A model generated the notes under the pieces. It had not been told where the DNA came from. It worked only from the letters and a program-made list of their open reading frames with translations, and did no database searches. Position numbers and translations under genes: made by a program. A DNA stretch of 64,000 nucleotides from Bradyrhizobium sp. CCBAU 53421 (GTDB lineage: Bacteria; Pseudomonadota; Alphaproteobacteria; Rhizobiales; Xanthobacteraceae): NCBI RefSeq assembly GCF_015291625.1, contig NZ_CP030047.1, positions 434,001 to 498,000 of the forward strand, given 5' to 3'. This document shows positions 50,034 to 59,592 of the stretch, in pieces (the first letter of the stretch is position 1; every line of letters begins with the position of its first letter).

Positions 50034-51395
50034 TCAGAAATTCGCGACCGTCTTCAGGCCGAACACCAATGCGTTCGCGTTCCTGCTGGTGCCGCCTGGG
50101 TCGATCACGTACTGGACGTTCGGCCGCACCTGCAGGCCGGCAAGCGGTCGGTAGGTGTAGTAGAGTTCCATGACATATTCGTTGCCCTGGACCGCGACCG
50201 GACCGAGGCCGGCCAGATTCTGCAGCTCCTCCGACCAGGCGATGCGGCCGTTGACATGGGTGGTGCCGACGGCAAATCCGATGTCGTCCTCGGGTCGCCC
50301 CTGAAGTGGGCCGGTATAGGTCAGGCCGCCCGCGATCTGATAATCGGTGGTGGCCGTGCGGCGGTCGGCCATGGTCGCATTGAAGAACAGGCTGAGCATG
50401 CCCGCGGAGCTCGCTTGCGATGGACGGATGACCTGCTGGACGAAGCTGACATACGCCCCGTAACGTCCGCGGCTTTGCAATAGCGGCTGCCCGCTGAGCA
50501 CGGCCGGGTTGCCGTTGGCGTCGGTGACCACGTCGGGGGCGATCGATGTGTCGTACCAGCCGCCGAACTTGTAGCTGCCTTGCAGATTGCCGAACCTCGG
50601 CAGCCAGGCGATCTCGGCCGGGATGAGCAGACCCGTGGATCCAGAGTAGAACACGGGAAGCGCCGACTGCGAGACTTTCAGGTAATTGGGATTGGAGTCG
50701 TACACACCGAACTGAAAATAGCCGAAGCCTTGCAGGTTGAATTTCAGCCGGGTGGCCCAATAGCTGACCGGCCAGTTGTAGATGTAGTTGCCGACGAGGT
50801 TGCCGGGCTGCGCGCCGCAGAAGGTCAGGTTCTGGAAATCGCAGGCGAAGGTTGCGAAATCCTCGCCGAACGGCATCCGCCCGATCTTCCAGTCGACCAG
50901 GCCGCCAGCGAACTTCTGGTCGTACCAGAAGTCCGTGAGCCGCAGGGTCTGGCCGCGTCCGAACAGCTCCTGCACCTGCTGCAAGGTGCCGAGGCCGGCG
51001 TCGTCGCTCAGATTGCTGCCGTTGCGGTCGGTCCATGTGACCTGGACCGTGCCGCCGGGCACGACGCCGAGCTTTGCAAGATCGAACGTGGCGCCGAAGG
51101 TCCATTGATCGGTGTAGGCGACCTGCTGCCGCTGACCGCCCGTTGCATTGCCGGCGAGCTCGCTGGTGTAGCCGAACTGAAAATCGATGCCGGCGTTCAA
51201 CAGCCTGGTGCGCGCGCCATTCCAGTCGCCGAGCAGCCAAGGGACTGGTGCTGGCGCCGGATTGGCCGCTGCGCCGGCGACCGTCAGATCGGCAGCGCGT
51301 GCGATGTTGGATACAGAGACGAAGATTGCCGAGAGACCGAGCCAAAGGTAGATCGCCGCTGGATGCTTCGCCCGGTCACCGGATAACGCAGCCAT
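50034..51395 (-). CDS. Carbohydrate-selective porin, OprB family
   Basis: 453 residues from ATG 51395, preceded by GGGAGAG. Signal peptide ~20-41 (SAIFVSVSNIARAADL), then an outer-membrane beta-barrel with OprB features: LLGDWNGARTRLLNAGIDFQ at the N-terminus, GFGYFQFGVYD in the middle, and aromatic strands to the end (LKTVANF, C-terminal Phe). It lets sugars, chiefly glucose, into the periplasm. It follows gcd by 17 bases on the same strand, so porin and glucose dehydrogenase form one operon for periplasmic sugar oxidation. Confidence 0.93.
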   Translation of the reverse strand: MAALSGDRAKHPAAIYLWLGLSAIFVSVSNIARAADLTVAGAAANPAPAPVPWLLGDWNGARTRLLNAGIDFQFGYTSELAGNATGGQRQQVAYTDQWTFGATFDLAKLGVVPGGTVQVTWTDRNGSNLSDDAGLGTLQQVQELFGRGQTLRLTDFWYDQKFAGGLVDWKIGRMPFGEDFATFACDFQNLTFCGAQPGNLVGNYIYNWPVSYWATRLKFNLQGFGYFQFGVYDSNPNYLKVSQSALPVFYSGSTGLLIPAEIAWLPRFGNLQGSYKFGGWYDTSIAPDVVTDANGNPAVLSGQPLLQSRGRYGAYVSFVQQVIRPSQASSAGMLSLFFNATMADRRTATTDYQIAGGLTYTGPLQGRPEDDIGFAVGTTHVNGRIAWSEELQNLAGLGPVAVQGNEYVMELYYTYRPLAGLQVRPNVQYVIDPGGTSRNANALVFGLKTVANF

Positions 51396-51412
51396 GACGA
51401 CGCTCTCCCGGT

Positions 51413-53788
51413 TCAATCCTTCAACGCATAGGCGATGACGTAGTCGCCGCGCTTGGTGCCGAACGAGCCGTGGCCGCCGGCCGCGGTGACGATGTATTGC
51501 TTGCCGCCGGCCTCGTAGCTCATCGGCGTCGATTGCGCGCCCGCGGGCAGACGATCTTCCCACAGCACCTTGCCGTCGCGCACGTCGTAAGCCCGGATCG
51601 TGTACTCATAGGTCCCGGTGTAGAACGCGACGCCGCCGGCGGTGGTGATCGGTCCACCCAGCATCGGCACACCCATCTTGAACGGAAGCGGCAGCGGCGT
51701 GGTGTCCCTGATCGTGCCGTTGGGATGCTGCCAGACGATCTTCATCGTCTTCAGATCGATCGCGGCCATCGAACCCCATGGCGGCCGATAGCACGGCACG
51801 GAGAGCGGCGAGAGGAAGCTCGAAATATCCACACCGAACGGCGTGCCGTACATCGGCTGCGTCCCGACCTCGCTGCCGACCGGCTTCTCGGCCGTCGGCG
51901 CCGGAGGATTTTGCGGGCCGCGCGGAATCAGCCGCGAGGCGAACGGCAGCGACATCGGATTGGCGATCGCGATCTGCCTGACAGGATCGATCGCGATGCC
52001 GCCCCATTCGAACATGCCGAGATTGCCGGGGAAGACCAGCGTGCCCTGCAGCGACGGCGGCGTGAACGTGCCCTCGTAGCGCAGCCGGTGGAACATGATC
52101 CGGCACAGCAGCTGATCGAAGATCGTGCCGCCCCACATGTCCGCGCCGGTCAGCTTTGCCTCCGGGCGGAAGGTCAGGTCGGAAAACGGCTGGGTCGGCG
52201 CGGAGCGGTCGCCGGGCGCGGCGCCCTGCGGCACCGCGCGTTCCGGCGCCGGCACGATCAACTCGCCGGTCCTGCGGTCGAGCACGAAGATGTTGCCCAC
52301 CTTGGTCGGCTGGATGATCGCGGGAACGACGCCCTTGGCTGTCGTCACGTCGACCAGGCTCGGTTGCGAGGGAACGTCCATGTCCCAGAGATCGTGATGC
52401 ACGGTCTGGTACGACCAGGCGCGCTTGCCGGTGTTGACGTCAAGCGCGACGATCGAACTGGAATAGCGTTCGACCAGCGCATTGCGATTGCCGCCCCAGA
52501 TGTCAGGCCCGTTGTTGCCGGTCGGAATGTAGACCAGGTTCAGTTTCGGATCGAACGAGGCCGTGATCCAGGAGTTCGGCGAGCCGTTGGTGTAATGCCG
52601 CGTCGGCGACGGCAGCGCGTTCTCGTCGGCCGCGGCGGAGTCCCAGGCCCAGACCAGTTTGCCGGTGTAGACATCGAAGCCGCGGATCACGCCCGAAGGC
52701 ACCTCGACCGCGTAATTGTCGATCACCGCGGCGGCGACGACCAGGATCTTTTCACTGACCACAGGCGGCGACGTCGGCTCGAAGAACCCTGCGGTCTTGA
52801 TCCCCATGCCCTGCTGCAGGTCGAGGATGCCGTGATCGGCAAAACCATCGCAGAGCTTGCCGCTGTCGGCATCGAGCGCGATCATGCGGCCGTCGTTGAC
52901 CGGCAGGAAGATCCGGCGCGGACATTCGGCGGGCGCCGGACTGCCGCCAGAGTCGACGGCACCCGCCGCGGTCTCGTGATAGGAGACCCCGCGGCAGGTC
53001 ATGTGCTGGAACGTCTTGTTGTGCACGAGCTTGGGGTCGTAGCGCCAGCGCTCGGTGCCGGTCCTGGCGTCGAGCGCGAACAGCACCTGGTGCTGCGTGC
53101 AGAGATAGAGCGTGTCGCGCACCTTGATCGGCGTGACCTCGAAGGTGGTCTCGCCGGAATCCTCCGGTGTCTTCACGTCGCCGGTACGGAAGGTCCAGGC
53201 GACCTTGAGGTTGCCGACATTGTCGGGCGTGATCTGTTTCAGCGGCGAGTAGCGCTGGCCGAATTGCGTGCGGCCGTAGGCGCGCCAATCGCCGTCGGGC
53301 TGCGGATCGGCCTCGCCTTGCGGCACGGCAGGCCCGGCTTCGGCGATCGTGCCGTTGATGTCGTGATAGCTCGACAGCAGCCCGGCCACGAGGACGACTG
53401 CTGCCGCCACCACGCCGATCCAGAGCGGCGCCGTCGCGCGTGCGTACGACACCGGCTCGTTGCGCAACAGCCCGCGAGCCATCACCGGCGTCAGCAGCCA
53501 GAGCGCCATCGGGAAGATGATGTCGCCGCGCGCCGCGAGCGGCCACCAGTCGAATTTCACCTCGTAGACGGCCCATGCCAGCGTGCCGACCAGCACGATC
53601 GCAAACAGCCAGAGCGCGGAACGTCGCTGCGCCAGCAGGAGCGCAGCGGTCGCGAGAATGCCTATGCCGATGACGATGTAGGAGATCGATCCGCCGAGTG
53701 CGGCGAGCCAGATGCCGCCGCCCGCGAGGGCCAAACCGATCAAGGCGTAGACGATACCCGTGACAAAGACGGCGCTGGATCGCTGCAT
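51413..53788 (-). CDS. gcd: Membrane-bound PQQ-dependent glucose dehydrogenase
   Basis: 791 residues from ATG 53788. Five transmembrane helices fill residues ~7-140 (ALIGLALAGGGIWL, SISYIVIGIGILATAALLLA, then LWLFAIVLVGTLAW and LWIGVVAAAVVLVAGL). The large periplasmic part is an eight-bladed PQQ propeller with GDWRAYGRTQFGQRYSPLKQ, TPEDSGETTFEVTPIKV, TGNNGPDIWGG and the conserved YSSSIVALDVNTGKRAW. It oxidises glucose to gluconolactone in the periplasm and reduces ubiquinone. No pqq genes are in the window, so PQQ must come from elsewhere. First gene of the gcd-porin operon. Confidence 0.97.
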   Translation of the reverse strand: MQRSSAVFVTGIVYALIGLALAGGGIWLAALGGSISYIVIGIGILATAALLLAQRRSALWLFAIVLVGTLAWAVYEVKFDWWPLAARGDIIFPMALWLLTPVMARGLLRNEPVSYARATAPLWIGVVAAAVVLVAGLLSSYHDINGTIAEAGPAVPQGEADPQPDGDWRAYGRTQFGQRYSPLKQITPDNVGNLKVAWTFRTGDVKTPEDSGETTFEVTPIKVRDTLYLCTQHQVLFALDARTGTERWRYDPKLVHNKTFQHMTCRGVSYHETAAGAVDSGGSPAPAECPRRIFLPVNDGRMIALDADSGKLCDGFADHGILDLQQGMGIKTAGFFEPTSPPVVSEKILVVAAAVIDNYAVEVPSGVIRGFDVYTGKLVWAWDSAAADENALPSPTRHYTNGSPNSWITASFDPKLNLVYIPTGNNGPDIWGGNRNALVERYSSSIVALDVNTGKRAWSYQTVHHDLWDMDVPSQPSLVDVTTAKGVVPAIIQPTKVGNIFVLDRRTGELIVPAPERAVPQGAAPGDRSAPTQPFSDLTFRPEAKLTGADMWGGTIFDQLLCRIMFHRLRYEGTFTPPSLQGTLVFPGNLGMFEWGGIAIDPVRQIAIANPMSLPFASRLIPRGPQNPPAPTAEKPVGSEVGTQPMYGTPFGVDISSFLSPLSVPCYRPPWGSMAAIDLKTMKIVWQHPNGTIRDTTPLPLPFKMGVPMLGGPITTAGGVAFYTGTYEYTIRAYDVRDGKVLWEDRLPAGAQSTPMSYEAGGKQYIVTAAGGHGSFGTKRGDYVIAYALKD

Positions 53789-54118
53789 GGCTGCACCAGT
53801 GCGGAAGAGGCACCGGGCTTGTCCCGCGCAAGCGCAACAGACCGCGTCCGCTTTCAAGAACTGTGGTTCAATCAACCGTAACTTGCAACTGGGAACTGCG
53901 ACGTTGGTGCAACACAGGCGTGCAAAGTTGCGCTGCTTGCCGAAGCAAGATCATTCAAACTGCGCGCACCTTGTTCAAGAAGCAGCTGCGCCGGGGCCTT
54001 GGCGCTGACGCAAAGGTGACGGGCTTCAGCGCATTTTGCATCGATGCGCTCTTCCAGTTCTGCGCTGGCGCTGCTCTATAGTCCCAGGCAGATTTGCCGG
54101 CTCGCAGGAGAAGCAAAG
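53789..54118. other. Divergent 330-base region between gcd and a methyltransferase gene
   Basis: No gene seen. It must carry promoters for both genes. Around 53883-53950 there are repeated short words: TTGCAAC, GGTGCAACAC, GTGCAAAGTTGC and TTGC-CGAA-GCAA, some inverted. They may form an operator, but no regulator gene is next to it and the arrangement is loose. Confidence 0.4.
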
Positions 54119-54868
54119 ATGACACTGAATCCTACGGCCAAGAATTATCGTGTCGCGGTCGCCGCCTATGAGGCTGGCCGGCCCAGCTATCCGGCGGAGA
54201 TCATCGCCGCGCTGCCGCTCAAGACCGCACGCTGCGTCGTCGATCTTGGCGCCGGAACCGGCAAGTTCACCCGCCTGCTGCTGCCGCATCTGTCCGAGAC
54301 GGCGCGCCTGGTCGCGATCGAGCCGGTCGCCGAGATGTCGGCAAAACTCGCGAACGAAGCCGGGATCGAGGTCATCAACACCCGCGCCGACGCGACCGGC
54401 CTCGAGACCGGCAGCGTCGATCTCGTGACCTGCGCGCAGGCGTTCCACTGGTTCGACAACGAGCCGTCGGTCGCCGAGATCGCGCGCCTGCTGCATCCCG
54501 GCGGTACGCTGGCGCTGGCCTGGAACAACAGGGACGACCGCGCGCCGTGGGTCGATGCGTTGTCGGCGATGATTGAGAAATACGCGGGAGACACACCCCG
54601 GCAACGCTCCGGGCACTGGCGCTGGATCTTGAACGACCCTCGCTTCGTGCTCGAGAAGGAAATCGTGCGGGAGCATCCGCATCGGATGCCAAGGCAAGGC
54701 GTCTATGAACGCGTGGTGTCGACGAGCTATGTCGCCAATCTTCCCGATGCGGCGAAGGCGGATATTCGCGACAAGACCGACGCCATCCTTCGTGACGCCG
54801 GTCTCGGTGATGCCGACGAGGTGGTGTTTCCTTATGTCACGCAGCTCTTTCTGCTGAAGCGGACGTAG
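54119..54868 (+). CDS. Class I SAM-dependent methyltransferase
   Basis: 249 residues from ATG 54119, with AGGAGAA upstream. Motif I CVVDLGAGTGKFTRLL, motif II VAIEPVAEMSAKL, then CAQAFHWFDNEPSVAEIARLLHPGG as post-motif region. This resembles the UbiE/Cyp0001-like family of small-molecule methyltransferases. The acceptor is not known. It is divergent from gcd and convergent with the SRPBCC gene. Confidence 0.9.
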   Translation: MTLNPTAKNYRVAVAAYEAGRPSYPAEIIAALPLKTARCVVDLGAGTGKFTRLLLPHLSETARLVAIEPVAEMSAKLANEAGIEVINTRADATGLETGSVDLVTCAQAFHWFDNEPSVAEIARLLHPGGTLALAWNNRDDRAPWVDALSAMIEKYAGDTPRQRSGHWRWILNDPRFVLEKEIVREHPHRMPRQGVYERVVSTSYVANLPDAAKADIRDKTDAILRDAGLGDADEVVFPYVTQLFLLKRT

Positions 54869-54877
54869 ATTTCGTTA

Positions 54878-55363
54878 CTACGCGGCGCGTCCGTGCTCGA
54901 CGGCCTGCTTCAGGCGCGGCAGCGCCATGCGCCAGTAGAACGCGACATGTTTCGCGCCTGAGTCAGACCCGATTTCCCACCCTTGCCCGCGGCGAACCGG
55001 CGATGGTGGCACCTGCTGGGTGACGGTCAGCACCGTCTCGCCGCCGTCAGCCGCGAGCGTCATCGTGATCGTCGCATAGGATTGCGGAATATCCGGCAGG
55101 CCGGAGACCTGCGACCAGTAGGAATATGCGAGCCGCGACGGCGGCTTGACAAGCAGGACGAGGCCCTTGTCGCGATAGCGCTTTGCGCCGATCTCCGCCT
55201 CGATCTCGATCGGTGTGCCGATCTGCCAATCGGTCCTGAAATGCGCGTTGCGCCATATCTCGCCGCCGTTGGGGTCGACGATCGCGTCCCATACCTGCGT
55301 TGGTTGAGCGGCGATGCGAATCGACTCGGTGACAGTCTGCAAGGTCAGGGGCTCGTTCGTCAT
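54878..55363 (-). CDS. SRPBCC/AHSA1-like domain protein
   Basis: 161 residues from ATG 55363. The AHSA1-like fold shows the pattern IAAQPTQVWDAIVDPNGGE, then PIEIEAEIGAKRYRDKG, RLAYSYWSQVSGLPD and the C-terminal FYWRMALPRLKQAVEHGRA. Such proteins bind hydrophobic ligands; no enzyme activity is implied. It lies 7 bases after the LysR stop on the same strand, so the two are co-transcribed. Confidence 0.88.
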   Translation of the reverse strand: MTNEPLTLQTVTESIRIAAQPTQVWDAIVDPNGGEIWRNAHFRTDWQIGTPIEIEAEIGAKRYRDKGLVLLVKPPSRLAYSYWSQVSGLPDIPQSYATITMTLAADGGETVLTVTQQVPPSPVRRGQGWEIGSDSGAKHVAFYWRMALPRLKQAVEHGRAA

Positions 55364-55370
55364 CGCACGC

Positions 55371-56327
55371 TCATTTGTCGCCGACGATCTTCCATTTTCC
55401 ATCCGCACCACGCCGCAGCGCCGGATCGCCGATGCGGATATTGCTTGCGAGAAAATCGATGAAGGCGCGCACCCGGGCCGGCAGCGGGCCGGCGTGGCCG
55501 ACATAGACCGCATGGATGTCCTCGCGATCGCCGGGATTGAGATTTTGCAGCACCGGCACCAGACGCCCGGCCTCGATGTCGGGACCGATGTGGAACAGCG
55601 CCAGCCGTCCGAGCCCAGTACCGCCGAGCGTGAGCTGGCGCGCGGCTTCGCCGTCGCTGACGCGGGCGACCGGCGGCGGCAACGCCTCCTCGATCTTCTC
55701 GGCGCGGCGGAACGGCCAGCCGCGGATGCTGCGCGGAAAGGTCCAGCCGATGCCGCGATGCGCGGCGAGGTCGGCCGGCGTCTTTGGGGTGCCGAAGCGC
55801 GCGAGGTAGGAGGGTGCTGCGACCACCACCATGCGGCTGGTGCCGAGCTTGCGCGCGATCAGCCGCGAGGCGCCGAGCGGGCCGACGCGGATCGCGACGT
55901 CGGCGCGCGCCTGCATCAGATCGACCAGCGTGTCGGTCAGCACGATGTCGAGCGTGATGTCGGGATGCTCGCGCATGAAGCGCGGCAGCAGCGGCATCAC
56001 ATGCAGCATGCCGAACGGGATGTTGCTGTTCACGGTGAGATGGCCGCGCGGCACGCATGAGGCGGCCTCGCGTTCGGCCTCGTCGATATCGGCGAGGATG
56101 CGCTGGGCGCGCTGGTAGAAGGCCTGGCCCTCCTCCGTCAGTTGCAGCTTGCGGGTGGTGCGGTTGACCAGCCGCGTGCCGAGCCGGGTCTCGAGCCGGG
56201 AGACCAGCTTGCTGACGCCCGATGGCGTCAGGCGCAGGCTGTTCGCGGCCGCCGTGAAGCCGCCGAGATCGACGACGCGGACGAACACGTCCATCTCCCC
56301 GGAGCGGTTGGTGTCTGTTCGGGACAT
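55371..56327 (-). CDS. LysR-family regulator
   Basis: 318 residues. The N-terminal winged HTH is at ~9-70 (MDVFVRVVDLGGFTAAANSL, then TPSGVSKLVSRLETRLGTRL). The substrate-binding domain follows from ~95. The HTH wording (SGVSKLVSRLE) is that of the group that controls neighbouring exporters or reductases. The MFS gene 100 bases away is divergent and a probable target; the SRPBCC gene behind it is probably in the same transcript. Effector unknown. Confidence 0.93.
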   Translation of the reverse strand: MSRTDTNRSGEMDVFVRVVDLGGFTAAANSLRLTPSGVSKLVSRLETRLGTRLVNRTTRKLQLTEEGQAFYQRAQRILADIDEAEREAASCVPRGHLTVNSNIPFGMLHVMPLLPRFMREHPDITLDIVLTDTLVDLMQARADVAIRVGPLGASRLIARKLGTSRMVVVAAPSYLARFGTPKTPADLAAHRGIGWTFPRSIRGWPFRRAEKIEEALPPPVARVSDGEAARQLTLGGTGLGRLALFHIGPDIEAGRLVPVLQNLNPGDREDIHAVYVGHAGPLPARVRAFIDFLASNIRIGDPALRRGADGKWKIVGDK

Positions 56328-56428
56328 CTTGAATTCAGGTCACAAATGATTGGATTGCGGCCATTCTAATCCTTCCTCGCCCGGACCGCTATCTCGCATT
56401 GCGGAATCCTCACCCTCCGGAGCGACAC

Positions 56429-57610
56429 ATGCCTGCTGCAGTCCTTGCCTTGACCGCCGGTGCCTTTGGCATCGGCACCACCGAATTCCTCATCATGGGC
56501 CTGTTGCTGCAGGTCGCCGCCGACATGCACGTGTCGGTATCGGCGGCGGGGCTGCTGATTTCCGGCTACGCGCTCGGCGTGTTCGTCGGCGCGCCGATCC
56601 TGACGCTCGGAACGCGGCGGATGCCGCGCAAGGCGGTGCTGCTGGCGCTGATGGCGATCTTCACGCTCGGCAACGCCGCCTGCGCGCTGGCGCCGAACTA
56701 CGAACTGCTGATGGCAGCGCGCATTCTCACGTCACTGGCGCACGGCACCTTCTTCGGCGTCGGCTCGGTGGTCGCGACGAGCCTCGTGCCGGAAGACAAG
56801 CGTGCGTCGGCGATCGCCACGATGTTCATCGGGCTGACGGTCGCAACCTTGCTCGGCGTTCCCTTCGGCGCCTGGTTCGGCCTGATGCTCGGCTGGCGCG
56901 CAGCGTTCTGGGCGGTCGCCGTAATCGGCGTGGTCGCGTTCATCGTACTGGCGATGCTGGTGCCCGGCCATGTCGGCGCCAACGACAAGCCCGCGCCGCT
57001 GCGCGATGAACTCGCCGTGCTCGGCCGCCCGCAGGTGCTGCTTGGCCTTGCGATGACGGTGTTCGGCTTCGGCGGCCTGTTCGCGGTCTTCACCTATGTG
57101 CAGCCGATCCTGACCCGGCTCACCGGATTCTCCGACGCCGCGGTGTCGCCGATCCTCCTGGTGTTCGGCGCCGGCCTTGCGATCGGCAACGTCGCGGGCG
57201 GCCGGCTCGCCGACAAGGGACTTGCCCGGGCGTTGCTGGTGTCGCTCGGCGGCCTCGCCGCCGTGCTCGTGGTGCTGGCGGCGGTGGTCTCGATCAAGGC
57301 GCTGGCGGTGGCGCTGCTGTTCATTCTCGGCATCGCCGCGTTCGCGACCGTCGCGCCGCTGCAGCTCCGTGTGCTGGAAGCCGCCGGTGTCGAAGGGCGG
57401 ACGCTGGCCTCCAGCCTGAACATCGCGGCTTTCAATCTCGGCAACGCGCTCGGCGCCTGGGCCGGCGGCGTCGCCATCGATCGCGGCCTCGGTCTCGGCG
57501 CGCTGCCGCTGGTCGCCGCCGTCATCACCGCGGTCGGACTCTTGCTCGCGCTGTGGAGCCTGCGCCTCGACCGGCCGGTCGTCCTCGCCACGCAGTGCGC
57601 GGCCGAATGA
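56429..57610 (+). CDS. MFS transporter (AraJ/YdhP-like)
   Basis: 393 residues from ATG 56429, which has CCGGAG upstream. Twelve membrane segments. The start AAVLALTAGAFGIGTTEFLI is diagnostic of the arabinose-efflux/YdhP group, with GAPILTLGTRRMPRK as motif A. It probably exports a small metabolite or drug. It ends 22 bases before the aldo/keto reductase gene, so the pair is an operon. Divergent from LysR. Confidence 0.93.
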   Translation: MPAAVLALTAGAFGIGTTEFLIMGLLLQVAADMHVSVSAAGLLISGYALGVFVGAPILTLGTRRMPRKAVLLALMAIFTLGNAACALAPNYELLMAARILTSLAHGTFFGVGSVVATSLVPEDKRASAIATMFIGLTVATLLGVPFGAWFGLMLGWRAAFWAVAVIGVVAFIVLAMLVPGHVGANDKPAPLRDELAVLGRPQVLLGLAMTVFGFGGLFAVFTYVQPILTRLTGFSDAAVSPILLVFGAGLAIGNVAGGRLADKGLARALLVSLGGLAAVLVVLAAVVSIKALAVALLFILGIAAFATVAPLQLRVLEAAGVEGRTLASSLNIAAFNLGNALGAWAGGVAIDRGLGLGALPLVAAVITAVGLLLALWSLRLDRPVVLATQCAAE

Positions 57611-57632
57611 ACCTTATTGAAGGAGTATGACC

Positions 57633-58667
57633 ATGGACTATCGCAATCTCGGCGCGTCCGGCCTGAAGGTCCCGGTGCTCAGCTTCGGCACCGGCACGTT
57701 CGGCGGCCAGGGACCCCTGTTCTCGGCCTGGGGCCGCAGCGGCATCGATGAGGCGCGGCGGCTGATCGACATCTGTCTCGAGGCCGGCGCCAATCTGTTC
57801 GACACCGCCGATGTCTATTCCAACGGCGCGTCGGAAGAGATCCTCGGCGCCGCGATCAAGGGCCGCCGCGACAAGGTCTTGATCTCGACCAAGACCGGCC
57901 TGCCGATGGGCGACGGTCCGCTCGATGCCGGCACGTCGCGCCATCGTCTTGTCGCGGCCGTCGACGCCGCGCTGAAGCGGCTCAACACCGACTATATCGA
58001 CCTGTTGCAGCTTCACGCCTTCGATGCCTTCACGCCGGTCGACGAGGTGCTGTCGACGCTCGATGCCCTGGTGCGCGCCGGCAAGCTGCGCTACGTCGGC
58101 GCCTCGAATTTCTCCGGCTGGCACCTGATGAAATCGCTCGGTGTCGCCGAGCGGCACGGTTGGCCGCGCTACGTCGCGCACCAGGTGTATTACTCGCTGG
58201 TCGGCCGCGACTATGAATCGGAGCTGATGCCGCTCGCGCTCGACCAGGGCGTCGGCGCGCTGGTCTGGAGTCCGCTCGGCTGGGGCCGACTCACCGGCAA
58301 GATCAGGCGCGGGCAGCCGCTGCCGAAAACCAGCCGTTTGCACGAGACCGCGCAGTTCGGGCCGGCGGTCGATGACGAGAAGCTGTACGCGATCGTCGAC
58401 GCGCTGGACGTTGTGGCCGGCGAGACCGGCCGCAGCGTGCCGCAGGTCGCGATTGCCTGGCTGCTGACGCGGCCAAGCGTGTCCTCGGTGATCCTCGGCG
58501 CCCGCGATGAGACGCAGCTGCGTGACAATCTCGGCGCAGTCGGATGGTCGCTCTCGGCAGTGCAGATCGCGCGCCTCGACAAAGCGAGTGCGGTGATGCC
58601 GGCCTATCCATACTACCCCTACCGAATCCAGGAAGGGTTCGCGCGGCTCAATCCGCCGCCGGTGTAA
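57633..58667 (+). CDS. Aldo/keto reductase
   Basis: 344 residues from ATG 57633 (MDYRNLGASGLKVPVLSFGT), the in-frame ATG best spaced from AAGGAGT; ATG 57627 is only one base from it. The (beta/alpha)8 NADPH enzyme has the catalytic Asp/Tyr/Lys set in NLFDTADVYSNGASEEILG and LISTKTGLP, and His in LLQLHAFD. The C-terminal PQVAIAWLLTRPSVSSVILG is typical of the AKR family close to YajO/YghZ. It likely reduces an aldehyde that the neighbouring transporter also handles; that is inference. Confidence 0.93.
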   Translation: MDYRNLGASGLKVPVLSFGTGTFGGQGPLFSAWGRSGIDEARRLIDICLEAGANLFDTADVYSNGASEEILGAAIKGRRDKVLISTKTGLPMGDGPLDAGTSRHRLVAAVDAALKRLNTDYIDLLQLHAFDAFTPVDEVLSTLDALVRAGKLRYVGASNFSGWHLMKSLGVAERHGWPRYVAHQVYYSLVGRDYESELMPLALDQGVGALVWSPLGWGRLTGKIRRGQPLPKTSRLHETAQFGPAVDDEKLYAIVDALDVVAGETGRSVPQVAIAWLLTRPSVSSVILGARDETQLRDNLGAVGWSLSAVQIARLDKASAVMPAYPYYPYRIQEGFARLNPPPV

Positions 58668-58689
58668 GCCGGGCCGCGGGCCTGCCGTC

Positions 58690-59592
58690 TCACCCCTGCG
58701 CGGAACGTTCGCAGACCTGCCGGCGGTATTCCGCCGGCGTGACGTTCATGTGCTGCCGGAACACGCGATTGAGATGGCTTTGATCGGCAAAGCCGCTCAG
58801 CAGCGCGATCTCCTTCAGCGCCACGCGGTCCTTGCGCAGATGCTGGCACGCGTGCTCCACCTTGCGCCGCAGGACATAGGCATGCGGCCGCGTGCCGTAA
58901 TGTGCGCGGAATTTGCGGGCGAACTGGATCGGCGTGCAATTGCAGATGTTCGCCAGCTCCTCCAGCGTGATGTTCCGGAAGATGTTCTGCTCGATATAGT
59001 CCTCGATCAGCCGCGCATGCGCCGGGCGAAAGCGCCCTTGCGCGCACGGCATCTTGAACTCGATCGCCGCATATTTCCGCAGGATATGCACGCTGGCTTG
59101 CAGCGCCAGCGCGTCGTAGCAGAGGCGTCCGCCCGGGCCGCCTGCGGCGACCTCCTGAACCATCTGGTCGTTGATCCAGGTCAGCATCGGATCTTCTGCC
59201 TTGAGCAGGTCGTGAAGTTCGACCGCTTCGGCGTCGCGATCGAAGGCATCGCTCGCGGTCTTCATCATGAGGGCAGGCGCGATATAGAAATGGGTGACCT
59301 CGATGTCGTTCTTCCAGTGCCAGCTCGATGGCTCGGCGCGGGTCAATAGCGATGTGACGCCGCGGCCGACGTGATCCTGCTTCCACGCACCGGTGACGCG
59401 CCGGTTCATCGCCGTCACGCCGTCGCGATACAGCACGAGCAGGAAGTTTTCCGACGGCGGAACCCAGATGTCCGACGGTTCATAGCGGAATATCCGCAGC
59501 CGGAAGTCGCTCCTCCCGACCGAGGCGCTGTCCAGCTTCATCTCTCCGGGAGCGTAGCGCGGCAGCTCCTCGACCGTGATCAACTGGCCCAT
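58690..59592 (-). CDS. AraC-family regulator of the BVMO-esterase pair
   Basis: 300 residues from ATG 59592, with GGGAGGAGG upstream; longer in-frame starts lack support. The N-terminal ~195 residues are a sensor domain (YAPGEMKLDSASVGRSDFRLRI split). The C-terminal AraC HTH pair lies at ~205-295 (ITLEELANICNCTPIQFARK, LKEIALLSGFADQSHLNRVF). It is divergent from the BVMO gene with a 296-base intergenic region, the classical layout for an activator. The inducer is presumably a ketone or its product; unproven. Confidence 0.93.
   Translation of the reverse strand: MGQLITVEELPRYAPGEMKLDSASVGRSDFRLRIFRYEPSDIWVPPSENFLLVLYRDGVTAMNRRVTGAWKQDHVGRGVTSLLTRAEPSSWHWKNDIEVTHFYIAPALMMKTASDAFDRDAEAVELHDLLKAEDPMLTWINDQMVQEVAAGGPGGRLCYDALALQASVHILRKYAAIEFKMPCAQGRFRPAHARLIEDYIEQNIFRNITLEELANICNCTPIQFARKFRAHYGTRPHAYVLRRKVEHACQHLRKDRVALKEIALLSGFADQSHLNRVFRQHMNVTPAEYRRQVCERSAQG

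Noticed and set aside
51470..53881. 803-residue plus-strand frame opposite gcd
   Set aside because: Same third-position effect; the gcd strand has membrane helices and PQQ-propeller motifs, the opposite strand has none.
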